The notes under the pieces: generated by a model
Told to the model about the DNA's origin: nothing
The model's input: only the letters and a program-made list of their open reading frames with translations
Database searches by the model: none
In this document: positions 8,298 through 17,669 of the stretch, piece after piece
How positions within the stretch are numbered: position 1 is the first letter of the stretch
Layout of the letters: every line of letters starts with the position of its first letter
Translations under genes and position numbers: made by a program
Origin: Brevibacillus choshinensis
Lineage (GTDB): Bacteria; Bacillota; Bacilli; Brevibacillales; Brevibacillaceae
Reading direction: 5' to 3'
DNA: 64,000 nucleotides
NCBI RefSeq assembly: GCF_001420695.1
Contig: NZ_LJJB01000013.1
Location: forward strand, 372,065 to 436,064

Positions 8298-9776
8298 ATG
8301 TTTCTACGGGATCTGCTCATGCCTCTGTTGCCGGTAACGATTACAGGGGATGACAGCATGGAGATTACAGGTCTGACAGCAGACTCGCGCCAGGTGAAGC
8401 CCGGCTATTTGTTTGTTTGTCTGACTGGATATACCGTGGATGGACATTCGTATGCGGCCCAAGCGGTTCAAAAAGGAGCCGTAGCCGTACTATCCGAAAA
8501 AGATTTGGACGTGCCAGCGACTATTGTCAGAGTGCCGGATACCCGGAGGGCAATGGCCATGCTGGCTGACCGTTTTTACGGCTCTCCCACGCGTGAACTA
8601 AAGCTGATCGGTGTGACAGGGACCAATGGCAAGACGACCACCACACATTTGATCGACAAGATTTTACGAGACCAACAAAAGCAGACCGGACTGATCGGCA
8701 CGATTCATATGCGGATCGGTGAAGTGACAGAAGACGTCAAAAATACGACGCCAGATGCGCTGGAGCTGCAACATAGCTTTCGCCGGATGCGTGATGTCGA
8801 AACGGAGTACGCCATCATCGAGGTATCTTCCCACGCGCTGGAAATGGGGCGCGTACGAGGCTGCAACGTTCACACCGCAGTTTTCACCAATTTGACGCAG
8901 GATCACTTGGACTATCACAAGACGATGGATAACTATCGCTATGCCAAATCCCTGCTGTTTTCCCAATTGGGGAATAGCTATGACCCCGATCGGCTGAAAA
9001 CGGCCGTTTTGAATGCAGACGATGAGGCTTCCGAGCTATACGCCACAGTGACGCCCGCCCGTGTCATAACGTATGGGATTGATCGAGCGGCAGATGTACA
9101 TGCGACAGACATTGAAATCACGAGCAAAGGAACCTCCTTTACCGTTCAGACCCATGTCGGGAACTTACGGATGAACCTCAAGCTGATGGGCAAGTTCAAT
9201 GTGTACAATGCTCTAGCTGCGACTGCAGTTGCGCTGGCGGAAGGCATTTCTCTAGAAACAATAAAAAACAGCCTGGAGGAAGTCGCGGGCGTAAATGGAC
9301 GTTTTGAATCGGTGGATGCAGGGCAGCCGTTTGCCGTCCTCGTCGACTATTCGCATACGCCAGACAGTCTGGAAAACGCGTTGATGACGATAAAGGAATT
9401 CGCGAAGCAGCGTATTTTTTGCATCGTAGGCTGTGGGGGTGACCGTGATCGGACCAAACGCCCGATTATGGCTCAGATTGCAACGAAATATGCGGATCGG
9501 ACCGTCTTAACGTCTGATAACCCTCGATCTGAGGAGCCGCAGGCCATCATTGATGACATGCTTGCCGGGCTAAGTGGAGTAGAGCAAGAGCGCTTCACAG
9601 CCGTTACTGACCGCCGAGAAGCTATTAAATTCGCGGTTTCCCAAGCGCAGCCTGGCGATGTGATTCTGATCGCAGGTAAAGGTCACGAAACGTATCAAAT
9701 CATCAAAGATCAAGTACTGCCGTTTGACGACCGTGAAGTTGCGCGGGAAGCGATCGCCACGTACAACCAACAATAG
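8298..9776 (+). CDS. murE: UDP-MurNAc-tripeptide synthetase (meso-diaminopimelate-adding ligase)
   Basis: MurE adds the third peptide residue to UDP-MurNAc-L-Ala-D-Glu in the cytoplasm, using ATP. The Mur-ligase P-loop GTNGKTTTT lies near residue 108, and the specificity motif DNPR near 406 marks the enzyme as adding meso-diaminopimelate rather than lysine, which predicts a direct meso-DAP wall. ATG 8298 is chosen over an upstream in-frame TTG at 8262 because that codon overlaps the putative -10 box; 492 residues is the normal length. The ribosome binding site is weak (GGGG at 8284-8287). mraY follows 43 bases after the stop. Confidence 0.94.
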   Translation: MFLRDLLMPLLPVTITGDDSMEITGLTADSRQVKPGYLFVCLTGYTVDGHSYAAQAVQKGAVAVLSEKDLDVPATIVRVPDTRRAMAMLADRFYGSPTRELKLIGVTGTNGKTTTTHLIDKILRDQQKQTGLIGTIHMRIGEVTEDVKNTTPDALELQHSFRRMRDVETEYAIIEVSSHALEMGRVRGCNVHTAVFTNLTQDHLDYHKTMDNYRYAKSLLFSQLGNSYDPDRLKTAVLNADDEASELYATVTPARVITYGIDRAADVHATDIEITSKGTSFTVQTHVGNLRMNLKLMGKFNVYNALAATAVALAEGISLETIKNSLEEVAGVNGRFESVDAGQPFAVLVDYSHTPDSLENALMTIKEFAKQRIFCIVGCGGDRDRTKRPIMAQIATKYADRTVLTSDNPRSEEPQAIIDDMLAGLSGVEQERFTAVTDRREAIKFAVSQAQPGDVILIAGKGHETYQIIKDQVLPFDDREVAREAIATYNQQ

Positions 9777-9819
9777 AGACAGATGCGATAAAGTAGCATC
9801 GGAGAAAGGAGGTTCGGGC

Positions 9820-10791
9820 ATGTTCGCTGACAACGTACTCATCGTCACGATCGTCGCCGCGTTTCTCATTGCCGTACTCATTGGTCCACTGTTTATCCCG
9901 GTTCTTCGCCGCCTCAAATTTGGGCAGGCGATTCGGGAAGAGGGTCCAGATTCTCATCAAAAGAAGGCTGGTACCCCTACAATGGGTGGAACCATCATCC
10001 TTTTGGCACTCATTTTTACCGTGTTAAAGTTTGCCAATGCAAAAATGGAGATTTACTTCCTCTTACTGGTGACGCTTGGATACGGACTGATTGGATTTTT
10101 GGATGACTTTATTAAAATCAAAAAGAAACGAAATCTGGGATTGACTGCCAAACAAAAGTTTGCGGGTCAAATCTTGCTGGCTGTAGGAGCGTATATTTTG
10201 CTGATCCTCATGGGTCATGATACGTCCCTGCATTTGCCAGGTACTCCGTGGAAGCTGGAGCTCGGTTACTTCTACTTCCCGTTTCTATTGTTCCTACTCG
10301 TGGGAACTACCAACGCTGTCAATCTTACTGATGGGCTCGACGGTCTCTTGGCAGGTACAGGAGCCATCGCATTTGGAGCGTACGCCATCATCGCTTGGTT
10401 TGGTCAAGACTATGACACCGCGATTTTCAGTGCGGCAGTCGTCGGTGCTGTACTCGGCTTTCTCGTCTTCAATGCACACCCTGCGCGGGTTTTCATGGGT
10501 GATACAGGTTCTCTGGGATTGGGAGGAGCATTGGCGGGAATCGCGATCATGACGAAGACAGAGCTTTTGCTCGCCATTATCGGTGGAGTCTTTGTGGTCG
10601 AGACAATCTCTGTCATCTTGCAGGTGGTTTCGTTTAAAACTAGAGGAAAGCGCATCTTCCGGATGAGTCCGCTTCACCACCACTTTGAATTGACAGGATG
10701 GTCGGAGTGGCGCGTGGTAGTGACGTTTTGGCTCGTAGGGATGTTCTTTGCTGGACTGGGTGTATACCTCGAGGTGGTGACAATCCGATGA
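9820..10791 (+). CDS. mraY: Phospho-N-acetylmuramoyl-pentapeptide-transferase
   Basis: MraY makes lipid I by transferring phospho-MurNAc-pentapeptide from UDP to undecaprenyl phosphate at the inner face of the membrane. It is a 323-residue polytopic protein with about ten membrane segments. Catalytic and magnesium-binding signatures are DDFIK near residue 94, NLTDGLDGL near 166 and the HHHFE motif near 285. The start at 9820 follows AAAGGAGG with 7 bases spacing; a longer in-frame version from 9724 would overlap murE and lacks the family beginning. Its stop overlaps the murD start (ATGA), which suggests translational coupling. Confidence 0.96.
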   Translation: MFADNVLIVTIVAAFLIAVLIGPLFIPVLRRLKFGQAIREEGPDSHQKKAGTPTMGGTIILLALIFTVLKFANAKMEIYFLLLVTLGYGLIGFLDDFIKIKKKRNLGLTAKQKFAGQILLAVGAYILLILMGHDTSLHLPGTPWKLELGYFYFPFLLFLLVGTTNAVNLTDGLDGLLAGTGAIAFGAYAIIAWFGQDYDTAIFSAAVVGAVLGFLVFNAHPARVFMGDTGSLGLGGALAGIAIMTKTELLLAIIGGVFVVETISVILQVVSFKTRGKRIFRMSPLHHHFELTGWSEWRVVVTFWLVGMFFAGLGVYLEVVTIR

Positions 10792-12137
10792 ATCGCTATC
10801 ATGATCAACACGTTGTTGTTATAGGAATGGCTAAAAGCGGTGTGGCAGTGGCAAAACTGCTCCACCGCTTTGGTGCGAATGTCGTCGTGAATGATAAAAA
10901 GCCGCGGGAAGAGGCAACTGGCGCTGAGGAGTTAGAGGCACTGGGGATTCCCGTTATATGTGGCTATCACCCGGATGATTTGATTCATTCCGGTGTGTCA
11001 TTGGTCGTCAAAAACCCTGGGATTCCTTATGAGGCTCCACCAGTGGCAAAAGCGGTAGAGCTCGGGATTCCGGTCGTGACAGAGGTCGAGCTTGCCTATC
11101 AGATTGCAAAGGCACCGATCATCGGTATCACCGGTTCAAACGGAAAGACGACGACAACGACTTTGGTCGGACTTATCCTGAAAGAAGCTGGGATCCGGGC
11201 AATGGTAGGCGGAAATATCGGTACCGTTTTGTGTGGATTGGCTGAGGTAGCCGAACCAGATCAATGGCTGGTCGCTGAGTTGAGCAGCTTTCAATTGATG
11301 GGGACGAGAGAGTTCCGCCCGCATATCGGGGTGTTGCTAAACCTGTATCCGGCGCATCTGGATTACCACCATACTATGGATGAATACCTCGCTGCGAAAT
11401 GCAAACTGTTTGCCAATCAAAAAGCAGACGATGCGGCGGTTTTGCCTTTTGATCAACCGGAAGTACGGGAGAAATGCAGCCAGCTTTCGGCCCGTACCTA
11501 TTACTTCAGCAAGACTCAGGCAGTGCCTCGAGGAGCGTATGTGGAAGAAGGCATGATCGTGTTTGTGGACGGTGAGGGCAATCGGGATGAAATCATCGCT
11601 GTCAAAGACATTACCGTTCCACACGTGGACAATGCTTTGGCTGCTGTCATCGTGACCAGGCTGGCGGGTGCGGACAAGCAATCCATTGCACAAGTTCTAA
11701 CCACCTTTCCAGGAGTCGAGCATCGAATGGAGTTTGTCGCGCAAAAAAATGGGGTAAAGTACTTTAACGATTCCAAGGCAACCAATCCAGAAGCGGCATC
11801 CAGAGCACTGCAGGCGTGCAAGGAACCAATCGTATGGATCTGCGGGGGGTTGGACAGGGGAATCGATTTTCGGGAGCTGGTACCCATTATTCAGGGGCGC
11901 GTAAAGGCGGTTGTTGCCCTCGGAGAGACGGCACCTATTTTGCTCGAACGAGCGCGAGAAGCAGGGATTAATGAAGGCATCCGTGTCGATACTGTGGAGA
12001 AAGCCGTTCTTGCTGCTTCTCAATTAGCCGACTCGGGTGATGTGGTTTTGCTCAGCCCGGCGTGTGCGAGCTGGGACATGTTTCCTTCATTTGAGGTACG
12101 GGGCAGCATGTTTAAGGACGGCGTGCATAGACTGTAA
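10788..12137 (+). CDS. murD: UDP-N-acetylmuramoylalanine--D-glutamate ligase
   Basis: MurD adds D-glutamate to UDP-MurNAc-L-Ala with ATP hydrolysis in the cytoplasm. The 449-residue protein opens with an N-terminal Rossmann-like domain ([17 protein letters not shown]), then carries the Mur-ligase P-loop GSNGKTTTT near residue 115 and the C-terminal ligase domain with the conserved FNDSKATNP near 325. The ATG at 10788 shares ATGA with the mraY stop. The longer in-frame reading from 10698 lies inside mraY and is not used. The 79-base gap to spoVE contains a bulged hairpin. Confidence 0.96.
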   Translation: MNRYHDQHVVVIGMAKSGVAVAKLLHRFGANVVVNDKKPREEATGAEELEALGIPVICGYHPDDLIHSGVSLVVKNPGIPYEAPPVAKAVELGIPVVTEVELAYQIAKAPIIGITGSNGKTTTTTLVGLILKEAGIRAMVGGNIGTVLCGLAEVAEPDQWLVAELSSFQLMGTREFRPHIGVLLNLYPAHLDYHHTMDEYLAAKCKLFANQKADDAAVLPFDQPEVREKCSQLSARTYYFSKTQAVPRGAYVEEGMIVFVDGEGNRDEIIAVKDITVPHVDNALAAVIVTRLAGADKQSIAQVLTTFPGVEHRMEFVAQKNGVKYFNDSKATNPEAASRALQACKEPIVWICGGLDRGIDFRELVPIIQGRVKAVVALGETAPILLERAREAGINEGIRVDTVEKAVLAASQLADSGDVVLLSPACASWDMFPSFEVRGSMFKDGVHRL

Positions 12138-12153
12138 ACAAGCCTAGCATAAC

Positions 12154-12191
12154 GTCCCCGTACAAAACTGGAATCCACCTGCGAACGGGAC
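12154..12191 (+). other. Imperfect hairpin in the murD-spoVE gap
   Basis: GTCCCCGT (12154-12161) can pair with ACGGGAC (12185-12191) with one bulged C. No T-run follows, so its effect, if any, is on transcript stability or spoVE translation. Confidence 0.4.
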
Positions 12192-12216
12192 GCGTGAGAA
12201 AGGATGACCTGGCACT

Positions 12217-13311
12217 ATGAGCAAGGTTCGCTCAGCTCCCGACTTCGTGATTATTTTTGCAACACTTTTTTTATTAGGAATTGGCATCGTGATGGTGTAT
12301 AGTGCAAGTGCCATTGTTGCGCAAAAGGCACCCTTCAATGACCCGTATTTCTTTGCCAAGCGGCAGTTGATCTTTGCTTTGCTCGGCATCACAGCGATGT
12401 ACGTAACGATGAATATCGACTATTGGGTCTGGAAGCAGTGGGCCAAGCCGGGGTTCTATGCAAGCATAGGATTGCTGATCCTCGTACTGATTGTAGGGAT
12501 TGAGGTCAATGGCTCCAAGAGCTGGCTTGGTTTTGGTGCGTTTGGGATTCAACCCGGAGAGTTTGCCAAGCTAGGAGTTGTAGCTTTCTTGGCGAGATGG
12601 CTCGCTGACAATCAAAAGCAGATCGTATTGTTCCGAAAAGGTCTCATTCCAGCACTGGCCATTCCGATGGCATGTTTTGGTTTGATTATGCTGCAGCCGG
12701 ATTTAGGGACAGGTACGGTTTTAACAGGTACCGCGATCGTGATGATCTTTGCGGCTGGTGCGAGAATCAGTCATTTCGCTGCTTTAGGGATGGTCGGGGT
12801 GGCTGGTTTCATCGGATTGATCTTGTCTGCACCCTACCGGATCAAACGCATCACATCGTTCCTTGATCCGTGGTCTGATCCATTGAATACGGGATATCAA
12901 ATTATCCAGTCGCTCTACGCGATCGGGCCGGGCGGGCTTTTGGGACTTGGGCTTGGACAGAGTCGACAAAAGCACTTGTACTTACCCGAGCCGTACAATG
13001 ACTTCATCTTCTCCATCGTGGCCGAAGAATTGGGCTTTATAGGCGGAACGCTCATTTTGCTTTTGTTCCTCTTGCTTTTATGGAGAGGAATGCGGACGGC
13101 GATTACGGCACCAGATTTATTCGGAAGCTTGCTGGCACTTGGAATCATCGGCATGATTGCCATCCAGGTAATCATCAATATTGGCGTGGTCACAGGGATG
13201 TTTCCCGTGACGGGAATTACATTACCATTTTTAAGCTACGGGGGTTCATCTCTTACGTTGATGCTGACAGGCGTGGGAGTCCTGTTGAACATTTCCCGTT
13301 TTTCTAGATAA
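12217..13311 (+). CDS. spoVE: Stage V sporulation protein E, SEDS-family glycan polymerase
   Basis: An integral membrane protein of the FtsW/RodA/SpoVE (SEDS) family with about ten membrane segments and 364 residues. SEDS proteins polymerise lipid II into glycan strands with a class B PBP, and SpoVE pairs with SpoVD for cortex synthesis. Conserved landmarks are KSWLGFGAFGIQPGEFAKLG near residue 110, the extracytoplasmic loop with RIKRITSFLDPW near 210, and the C-terminal PVTGITLPFLSYGGSSL. The position between murD and murG is where spoVE lies in Bacillus, and spoVD is in the same cluster. An ftsW function cannot be excluded from sequence alone. Confidence 0.88.
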   Translation: MSKVRSAPDFVIIFATLFLLGIGIVMVYSASAIVAQKAPFNDPYFFAKRQLIFALLGITAMYVTMNIDYWVWKQWAKPGFYASIGLLILVLIVGIEVNGSKSWLGFGAFGIQPGEFAKLGVVAFLARWLADNQKQIVLFRKGLIPALAIPMACFGLIMLQPDLGTGTVLTGTAIVMIFAAGARISHFAALGMVGVAGFIGLILSAPYRIKRITSFLDPWSDPLNTGYQIIQSLYAIGPGGLLGLGLGQSRQKHLYLPEPYNDFIFSIVAEELGFIGGTLILLLFLLLLWRGMRTAITAPDLFGSLLALGIIGMIAIQVIINIGVVTGMFPVTGITLPFLSYGGSSLTLMLTGVGVLLNISRFSR

Positions 13312-13325
13312 GGATGTGAATGGAT

Positions 13326-14429
13326 ATGCGCGTCGTCCTAACAGGCGGTGGCACAGGTGGTCATATTTATCCGGCGCTTGCGGTGGCGAGGGAAGTTTCT
13401 CGCCAACATCCGCAGGCTGCCTTTTTGTATATCGGCAGTAAACATGGATTAGAAGCAGGGCTCGTTCCACGGGCTGATATTCCTTTTCAATCTGTCGAAA
13501 TCAGTGGGTTGAAAAGAAAGCTCAGTCTGGATAATGTAAAAACAATCTGGAAGTTTATTCGTGCCGTGTCGGATTCCAAGCGCATGCTTCGTGAGTTCAA
13601 ACCGGATGTTGTGATCGGGACGGGTGGGTACGTTTGTGGCCCAGTCGTGTACGCCGCAGCCAAGCTAGGGATTCCCACGCTCGTTCACGAACAGAACGTG
13701 GTACCGGGGCTGACGAATAAGTTTCTGTCGCGATACGCAAGCAAGGTTGCCGTTTCGTTTGCCGAGTCGCTCGCCTTTTTCCCTTCAGCTAAAACGGTAC
13801 TGACGGGAAATCCACGCGCGACAGAGGTCATGCACGGAAACGCAGAGGCTGGACGCCGCTTTTTGGGTGTGGACCCAAGTAAGAAAATCGTCCTGATTTT
13901 CGGGGGCAGTCGTGGTGCACGGGCAATCAATGAGGCCGTGCTGTCCATGGTCGATCACATGTCCACGCTCACCGATACTCATTTTGTCTATGTGACGGGG
14001 GACGTACATTACGAGAAAATATCCGCTTCCTTGCGGGAAATGGAAAATGTCCCCGGCAACCTTTCCGTCCTTTCATTCGTCCACAATATGCCGGATGTTT
14101 TGGCTGCTACGCATGTGCTTGTCGGACGTGCGGGAGCTTCAACACTCGCTGAAGTAACGGCGCTGGGCGTTCCATCTATCCTGATTCCGTCACCGTACGT
14201 GACCAACAACCATCAGGAGAAAAATGCACGCGGACTGGAGCGGGCAGGTGCCGCACAGGTGATAGTCGAGCGTGAGCTGAGCGGGGATAGCCTGCTGCAA
14301 TCGTTGACAGAGCTCTTACAAGATCAAGCGCGTTGGGAGCAAATGCGCAAAAGCTCCCTGTCACTAGGGATGCCACAAGCAGCTACAGATATCGTTGCAC
14401 AACTGAGTGCACTGGTTCGTAAAAAATGA
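13326..14429 (+). CDS. murG: UDP-GlcNAc:lipid I N-acetylglucosaminyltransferase
   Basis: MurG is a peripheral membrane GT28 enzyme that adds GlcNAc to lipid I to form lipid II. The GGGTGGHIYPALA loop opens the protein, and the second G-loop with FGGSRGAR lies near residue 190. The UDP-GlcNAc site includes GRAGASTLAEV near 268 and PYVTNNHQEKNA near 295. The ribosome binding site AAGGATG (13310-13316) fits ATG 13326 better than the in-frame ATG at 13320, and 13326 gives the family-typical start MRVVLTGGG. The product has 367 residues. The spoVE stop codon lies inside the ribosome binding site region, which implies coupling. Confidence 0.95.
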   Translation: MRVVLTGGGTGGHIYPALAVAREVSRQHPQAAFLYIGSKHGLEAGLVPRADIPFQSVEISGLKRKLSLDNVKTIWKFIRAVSDSKRMLREFKPDVVIGTGGYVCGPVVYAAAKLGIPTLVHEQNVVPGLTNKFLSRYASKVAVSFAESLAFFPSAKTVLTGNPRATEVMHGNAEAGRRFLGVDPSKKIVLIFGGSRGARAINEAVLSMVDHMSTLTDTHFVYVTGDVHYEKISASLREMENVPGNLSVLSFVHNMPDVLAATHVLVGRAGASTLAEVTALGVPSILIPSPYVTNNHQEKNARGLERAGAAQVIVERELSGDSLLQSLTELLQDQARWEQMRKSSLSLGMPQAATDIVAQLSALVRKK

Positions 14430-14431
14430 TC

Positions 14432-14520
14432 AGATGGGCGATTGTCACGCCGATCTGGGCGGTCGCATAGTATGGAGCAAACACGTGATAAGAACTAGGT
14501 CCGACCTAGCATGTGTATCA
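14432..14520 (+). other. Structured 5' leader of murB (two hairpins)
   Basis: The first hairpin pairs CAGAT-G-GGCG with CGCC-G-ATCTG (14432-14458). The second is the perfect stem CTAGGT-CCG-ACCTAG (14495-14509), extended by TGATA (14486-14490) against TATCA (14516-14520). It ends exactly where the murB ribosome binding site GGAGG (14521-14525) begins. Confidence 0.5.
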
Positions 14521-14532
14521 GGAGGTTCACAG

Positions 14533-15438
14533 ATGAAACAAATCGCAGATGAGTTGAGGCAAGCGGGTATCGAAAAAGTGTGGACCAATGAACCTCTCGC
14601 CAATCATACGACTTGGCGGATCGGGGGTCCTGCTGACTTGTTAATCCAGCCCAAGGATAAAGATTCCTTGCAGGCAGCCTTGCAAATTATCCATCGTCAT
14701 GAAATTCCTTGGAGTGTAATCGGGCGCGGTTCCAACCTTCTGGTGAGGGACGGAGGGATACGCGGAGCCGTGCTCAAGGTGGCTGAGGGTTTGAGTCACT
14801 GCGAGTTCAGGGGCGAAGAGGTGTGTGTGGGTGCCGGATATTCCATGATCCGCCTGGCGATGGAAACGGGCAAGATGGGTTTGACAGGGATGGAGTTCGC
14901 GGGAGGTATTCCTGGTACGGTAGGCGGTGCCGTCTACATGAATGCAGGTGCGCACGGATCTGATCTTTCACGTATTCTTATTGATGCCGAGATCCTCTTT
15001 GAAAATGGTGAAAGGAAAGTGTTGACGAACGAGGAAATGAGCTTCAGTTATCGGACTTCACTCTTGCAAAAGAGAAAGGGCATCGTGATAGAGGCGCGGT
15101 TCCTATTGCGCACGGGTGATCGCAAGGAAATTGCGGCAACGCTCGCGGCAAACAAGGAACGGCGACGTCTGACGCAGCCTTTGCAAATGCCGTGTGCCGG
15201 TAGCGTGTTTCGTAATCCACCAGGTGATCACGCAGGCCGCTTGATTGAAGCGGCTGGGCTGAAGGGCTATCAAATCGGTGGAGCTCAAGTTTCGGAAAAA
15301 CACTCAAATTTCATTGTCAATTGCGGAGGAGCCACGGCTACCGACGTCCTCACCTTGATTAACTACGTGCGGAGTACGATCCAGAGTCAATTTGGGATTG
15401 ATATGCATCCGGAAGTCCTGGTGGTGGGCGAGGGGTAA
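14533..15438 (+). CDS. murB: UDP-N-acetylenolpyruvoylglucosamine reductase
   Basis: MurB is the FAD enzyme that reduces enolpyruvyl-UDP-GlcNAc with NADPH to form UDP-MurNAc. FAD-binding signatures are IGRGSNLLVRDGGIRG near residue 62 and GGIPGTVGGAVYMNAGAHG near 124. The catalytic Ser lies in CAGSVFRNP near 222. The 301-residue product is the short type II MurB. ATG 14533 follows GGAGG with 7 bases spacing; the extended frame from 14407 overlaps murG and is rejected. The leader is structured, which is unusual for an internal dcw gene. murA follows, so both committed steps of precursor synthesis are adjacent. Confidence 0.95.
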   Translation: MKQIADELRQAGIEKVWTNEPLANHTTWRIGGPADLLIQPKDKDSLQAALQIIHRHEIPWSVIGRGSNLLVRDGGIRGAVLKVAEGLSHCEFRGEEVCVGAGYSMIRLAMETGKMGLTGMEFAGGIPGTVGGAVYMNAGAHGSDLSRILIDAEILFENGERKVLTNEEMSFSYRTSLLQKRKGIVIEARFLLRTGDRKEIAATLAANKERRRLTQPLQMPCAGSVFRNPPGDHAGRLIEAAGLKGYQIGGAQVSEKHSNFIVNCGGATATDVLTLINYVRSTIQSQFGIDMHPEVLVVGEG

Positions 15439-15453
15439 CACGGAGGTGAAAGT

Positions 15454-16710
15454 TTGGAGACTTTTGCGATCGAAGGCGGAAGACCTCTGTCCGGTTCGCT
15501 TCGGATCCAAGGAGCTAAGAACGCTGCTCTTCCCATACTTGCTGCCGCAGTATTGGCGGAAGGGCAATTCTATATCTATGATGTCCCCCATCTGAAAGAT
15601 ATCAAGGTGATGTTGGAAATCTTGGACTCTCTTGGGGCGAAAACGAAATACGAGGACGGTTGCGTTGATCTGGACACATCGTCTGTCTCCGTTCCGCTGG
15701 TACCAGATAATTTGATGAGTCAGATGCGATCTTCCATTTTTCTGGCTGGCCCACTATTGGCGAGATTGGGTGAAGTCACGATATCGAGGCCAGGTGGCTG
15801 TGACATCGGGGAGCGCAGAATTGATTTGCATTTATCTGGGCTGACAGCGTTGGGAGCCAAAATGGAAGAGTCGGAAGGCTACATTACATTTCGTGCCAAG
15901 CAATTGCGCGGAACCAATATCTTTCTATCCTTCCCCAGTGTGGGTGCGACGGAAAACATTATGATGGCAGCCGTATTGGCAAAAGGGACGACTCGCATCT
16001 GCAATGCTGCGAGAGAACCGGAAATCATTGATTTGCAAAACTTCCTGAACGCGATGGGAGCTCGTATCCGGGGTGCTGGTACGGACACGATTGAAATCAC
16101 GGGTGTTCCCAAATTGCGTTCTGTCAGCTACCGAATCATTCCGGACAGGATTGTCACCGGAACCTTCCTATTAGCAGTAGGGGTGGCGCAAGGGCATGTG
16201 GAATTGACCAATACCTTGCCAGAACATCTCACTGCATTGATTGAAGTGGCTCGTAGCTGTGGTGTTGAAATCAAGACCCGCCATGATATAATGGAAATCA
16301 AAAGTACATCGCGTCCACGCGCCTACGACCGGATCATCACTTCGCCATTTCCGGGATTTCCGACTGATTTACAGGCGCAGTTGATGGTGTTTTTGTCTCA
16401 GGCTAGGGGAACGAGCGTTATCAAGGAGACTATTTTTGAGGGAAGATTCAAACATGTGAATGAATTGGCGCGAATGGGCGCCTCCATATACGTGGATTTA
16501 GGATCAGCCATCATTCGCGGTGTCAGCAAATTGACGGCGACGAATGTGGAAGCGACAGATCTTAGAGCAGGAGCAGCTCTGGTACTCGCTGGCCTTGCTG
16601 CAGAAGGAACGACGACAGTAAACCAGATCCATCATATCGACAGGGGATATGAGCGGCTCGAGCAGCAATTACGTCAGCTGGGAGCTAACATATCGCGGGC
16701 GTCGATATAA
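15454..16710 (+). CDS. murA: UDP-N-acetylglucosamine 1-carboxyvinyltransferase
   Basis: MurA catalyses the first committed step of peptidoglycan synthesis, transferring enolpyruvate from phosphoenolpyruvate to UDP-GlcNAc. The active-site loop RPGGCDIGERRIDLH places the catalytic cysteine at about residue 116, so fosfomycin sensitivity at the target is expected. The two-domain inside-out barrel repeats are recognisable over 418 residues. The TTG start at 15454 follows GGAGGTGA at a good distance. A near-perfect hairpin follows the gene and probably ends the murG-murB-murA stretch before divIB. Confidence 0.95.
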   Translation: METFAIEGGRPLSGSLRIQGAKNAALPILAAAVLAEGQFYIYDVPHLKDIKVMLEILDSLGAKTKYEDGCVDLDTSSVSVPLVPDNLMSQMRSSIFLAGPLLARLGEVTISRPGGCDIGERRIDLHLSGLTALGAKMEESEGYITFRAKQLRGTNIFLSFPSVGATENIMMAAVLAKGTTRICNAAREPEIIDLQNFLNAMGARIRGAGTDTIEITGVPKLRSVSYRIIPDRIVTGTFLLAVGVAQGHVELTNTLPEHLTALIEVARSCGVEIKTRHDIMEIKSTSRPRAYDRIITSPFPGFPTDLQAQLMVFLSQARGTSVIKETIFEGRFKHVNELARMGASIYVDLGSAIIRGVSKLTATNVEATDLRAGAALVLAGLAAEGTTTVNQIHHIDRGYERLEQQLRQLGANISRASI

Positions 16711-16722
16711 CTGGGGAGAGCT

Positions 16723-16756
16723 AAGCGGCATAGTGCTATGCCGCTTTCCCTGTTTT
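16723..16756 (+). terminator. Strong hairpin between murA and divIB
   Basis: AAGCGGCATAG (16723-16733) pairs perfectly with CTATGCCGCTT (16736-16746) around a two-base centre, followed by TCCCTGTTTT. The tail is interrupted, so it may be a leaky terminator. Confidence 0.65.
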
Positions 16757-16771
16757 GTATCATTACATATA

Positions 16772-16800
16772 TTCCAATCCAATCCATTTATTTCTATTAT
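16772..16800 (+). promoter_or_regulatory. Candidate promoter for divIB
   Basis: TATTAT (16795-16800) lies 17 bases after TTCCAA (16772-16777) in an AT-rich stretch just downstream of the hairpin. The -10 matches at five of six bases; the -35 is weak. Confidence 0.4.
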
Positions 16801-16852
16801 TCATTATTATTTTGCGGGCGACAGCCTAGCATGGATGAGGAAGGATAGGGTC

Positions 16853-17647
16853 ATGGCGGTATACGAGGAACGCATTCCGCAAGTCAAGCAACAACGCCCA
16901 CGTCGACGGGGAAACCGCAAATTGGTCTTTCTGCTCGTGCTGTTTTTTTTAATCGTACTCATTATCGTATTCATTCGCTCTCCATACAGCAAAGTGCAAG
17001 AAATACAGGTGTTTGGTAACGACATCTATCCGGCGGAACAGATTATCAATCAATCTGGCTTGAAGAAGGATATGCAGTTTCTAAATGTATGGGAGGGCAG
17101 TGTCCAAAAAAATCTGGTTCCGCTAGAGGGCATCAAAGAGGTAACGATTAGCCGATCGTTCCCGGGTGTCATCCAGCTGCACGTGGAGGAACTGAGAAGG
17201 GTCGCTTTCTGGAACGGTCAGGACGGCACGCGCTACCCGCTGTTAGAAAACGGTTTTGTGCTCAAACAGATCAATTTCGCTGATCGTGTGGTGGACAGGC
17301 CCCTAATCAGCTCCTGGGCATCGCCTGAGCTGCTCCCGAATTTGGCCAAATCGTTGTCAAAGCTCTCACCTGCAGTTCTTGGAGAAATATCGGACATTAC
17401 ACTGACACCGACCGTTTATGATAAGCAAAGAGTTACCCTGTTCATGCGTGATGGCAACGAAGTGCGCAGTGTTGTCTACAAGCTGGACAAGATGTTGAAC
17501 TGGTACCCGGCGATTGTAAAGGAGCTGCCAAAAGGCTCAAAAGGAGTGCTATCCCTGTTTGAACAGCCTTGGTTTGTACCATATGGGGCTGCAGGTGAAG
17601 CTGTTCCACTCCAGCAGACAGAGGATCAATCCCAAAAGCCGCAGTAA
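16853..17647 (+). CDS. divIB: Cell division protein DivIB/FtsQ
   Basis: A bitopic division protein of 264 residues. A basic cytoplasmic tail (VKQQRPRRRGNRK) precedes a membrane segment at about residues 23-42, then a POTRA domain (KVQEIQVFGNDIYPAEQII, about 46-115) and the beta domain that contacts FtsL and DivIC. ATG 16853 is chosen because AGGAAGGATAGGG lies ahead; an in-frame ATG at 16835 has no site, and the ORF continues upstream into murA without support. The acidic, Gln-rich end is typical. It is separated from murA by a hairpin and an AT-rich candidate promoter. Confidence 0.9.
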   Translation: MAVYEERIPQVKQQRPRRRGNRKLVFLLVLFFLIVLIIVFIRSPYSKVQEIQVFGNDIYPAEQIINQSGLKKDMQFLNVWEGSVQKNLVPLEGIKEVTISRSFPGVIQLHVEELRRVAFWNGQDGTRYPLLENGFVLKQINFADRVVDRPLISSWASPELLPNLAKSLSKLSPAVLGEISDITLTPTVYDKQRVTLFMRDGNEVRSVVYKLDKMLNWYPAIVKELPKGSKGVLSLFEQPWFVPYGAAGEAVPLQQTEDQSQKPQ

Positions 17648-17669
17648 TAAATAAAGGGGAAAGCAGACC

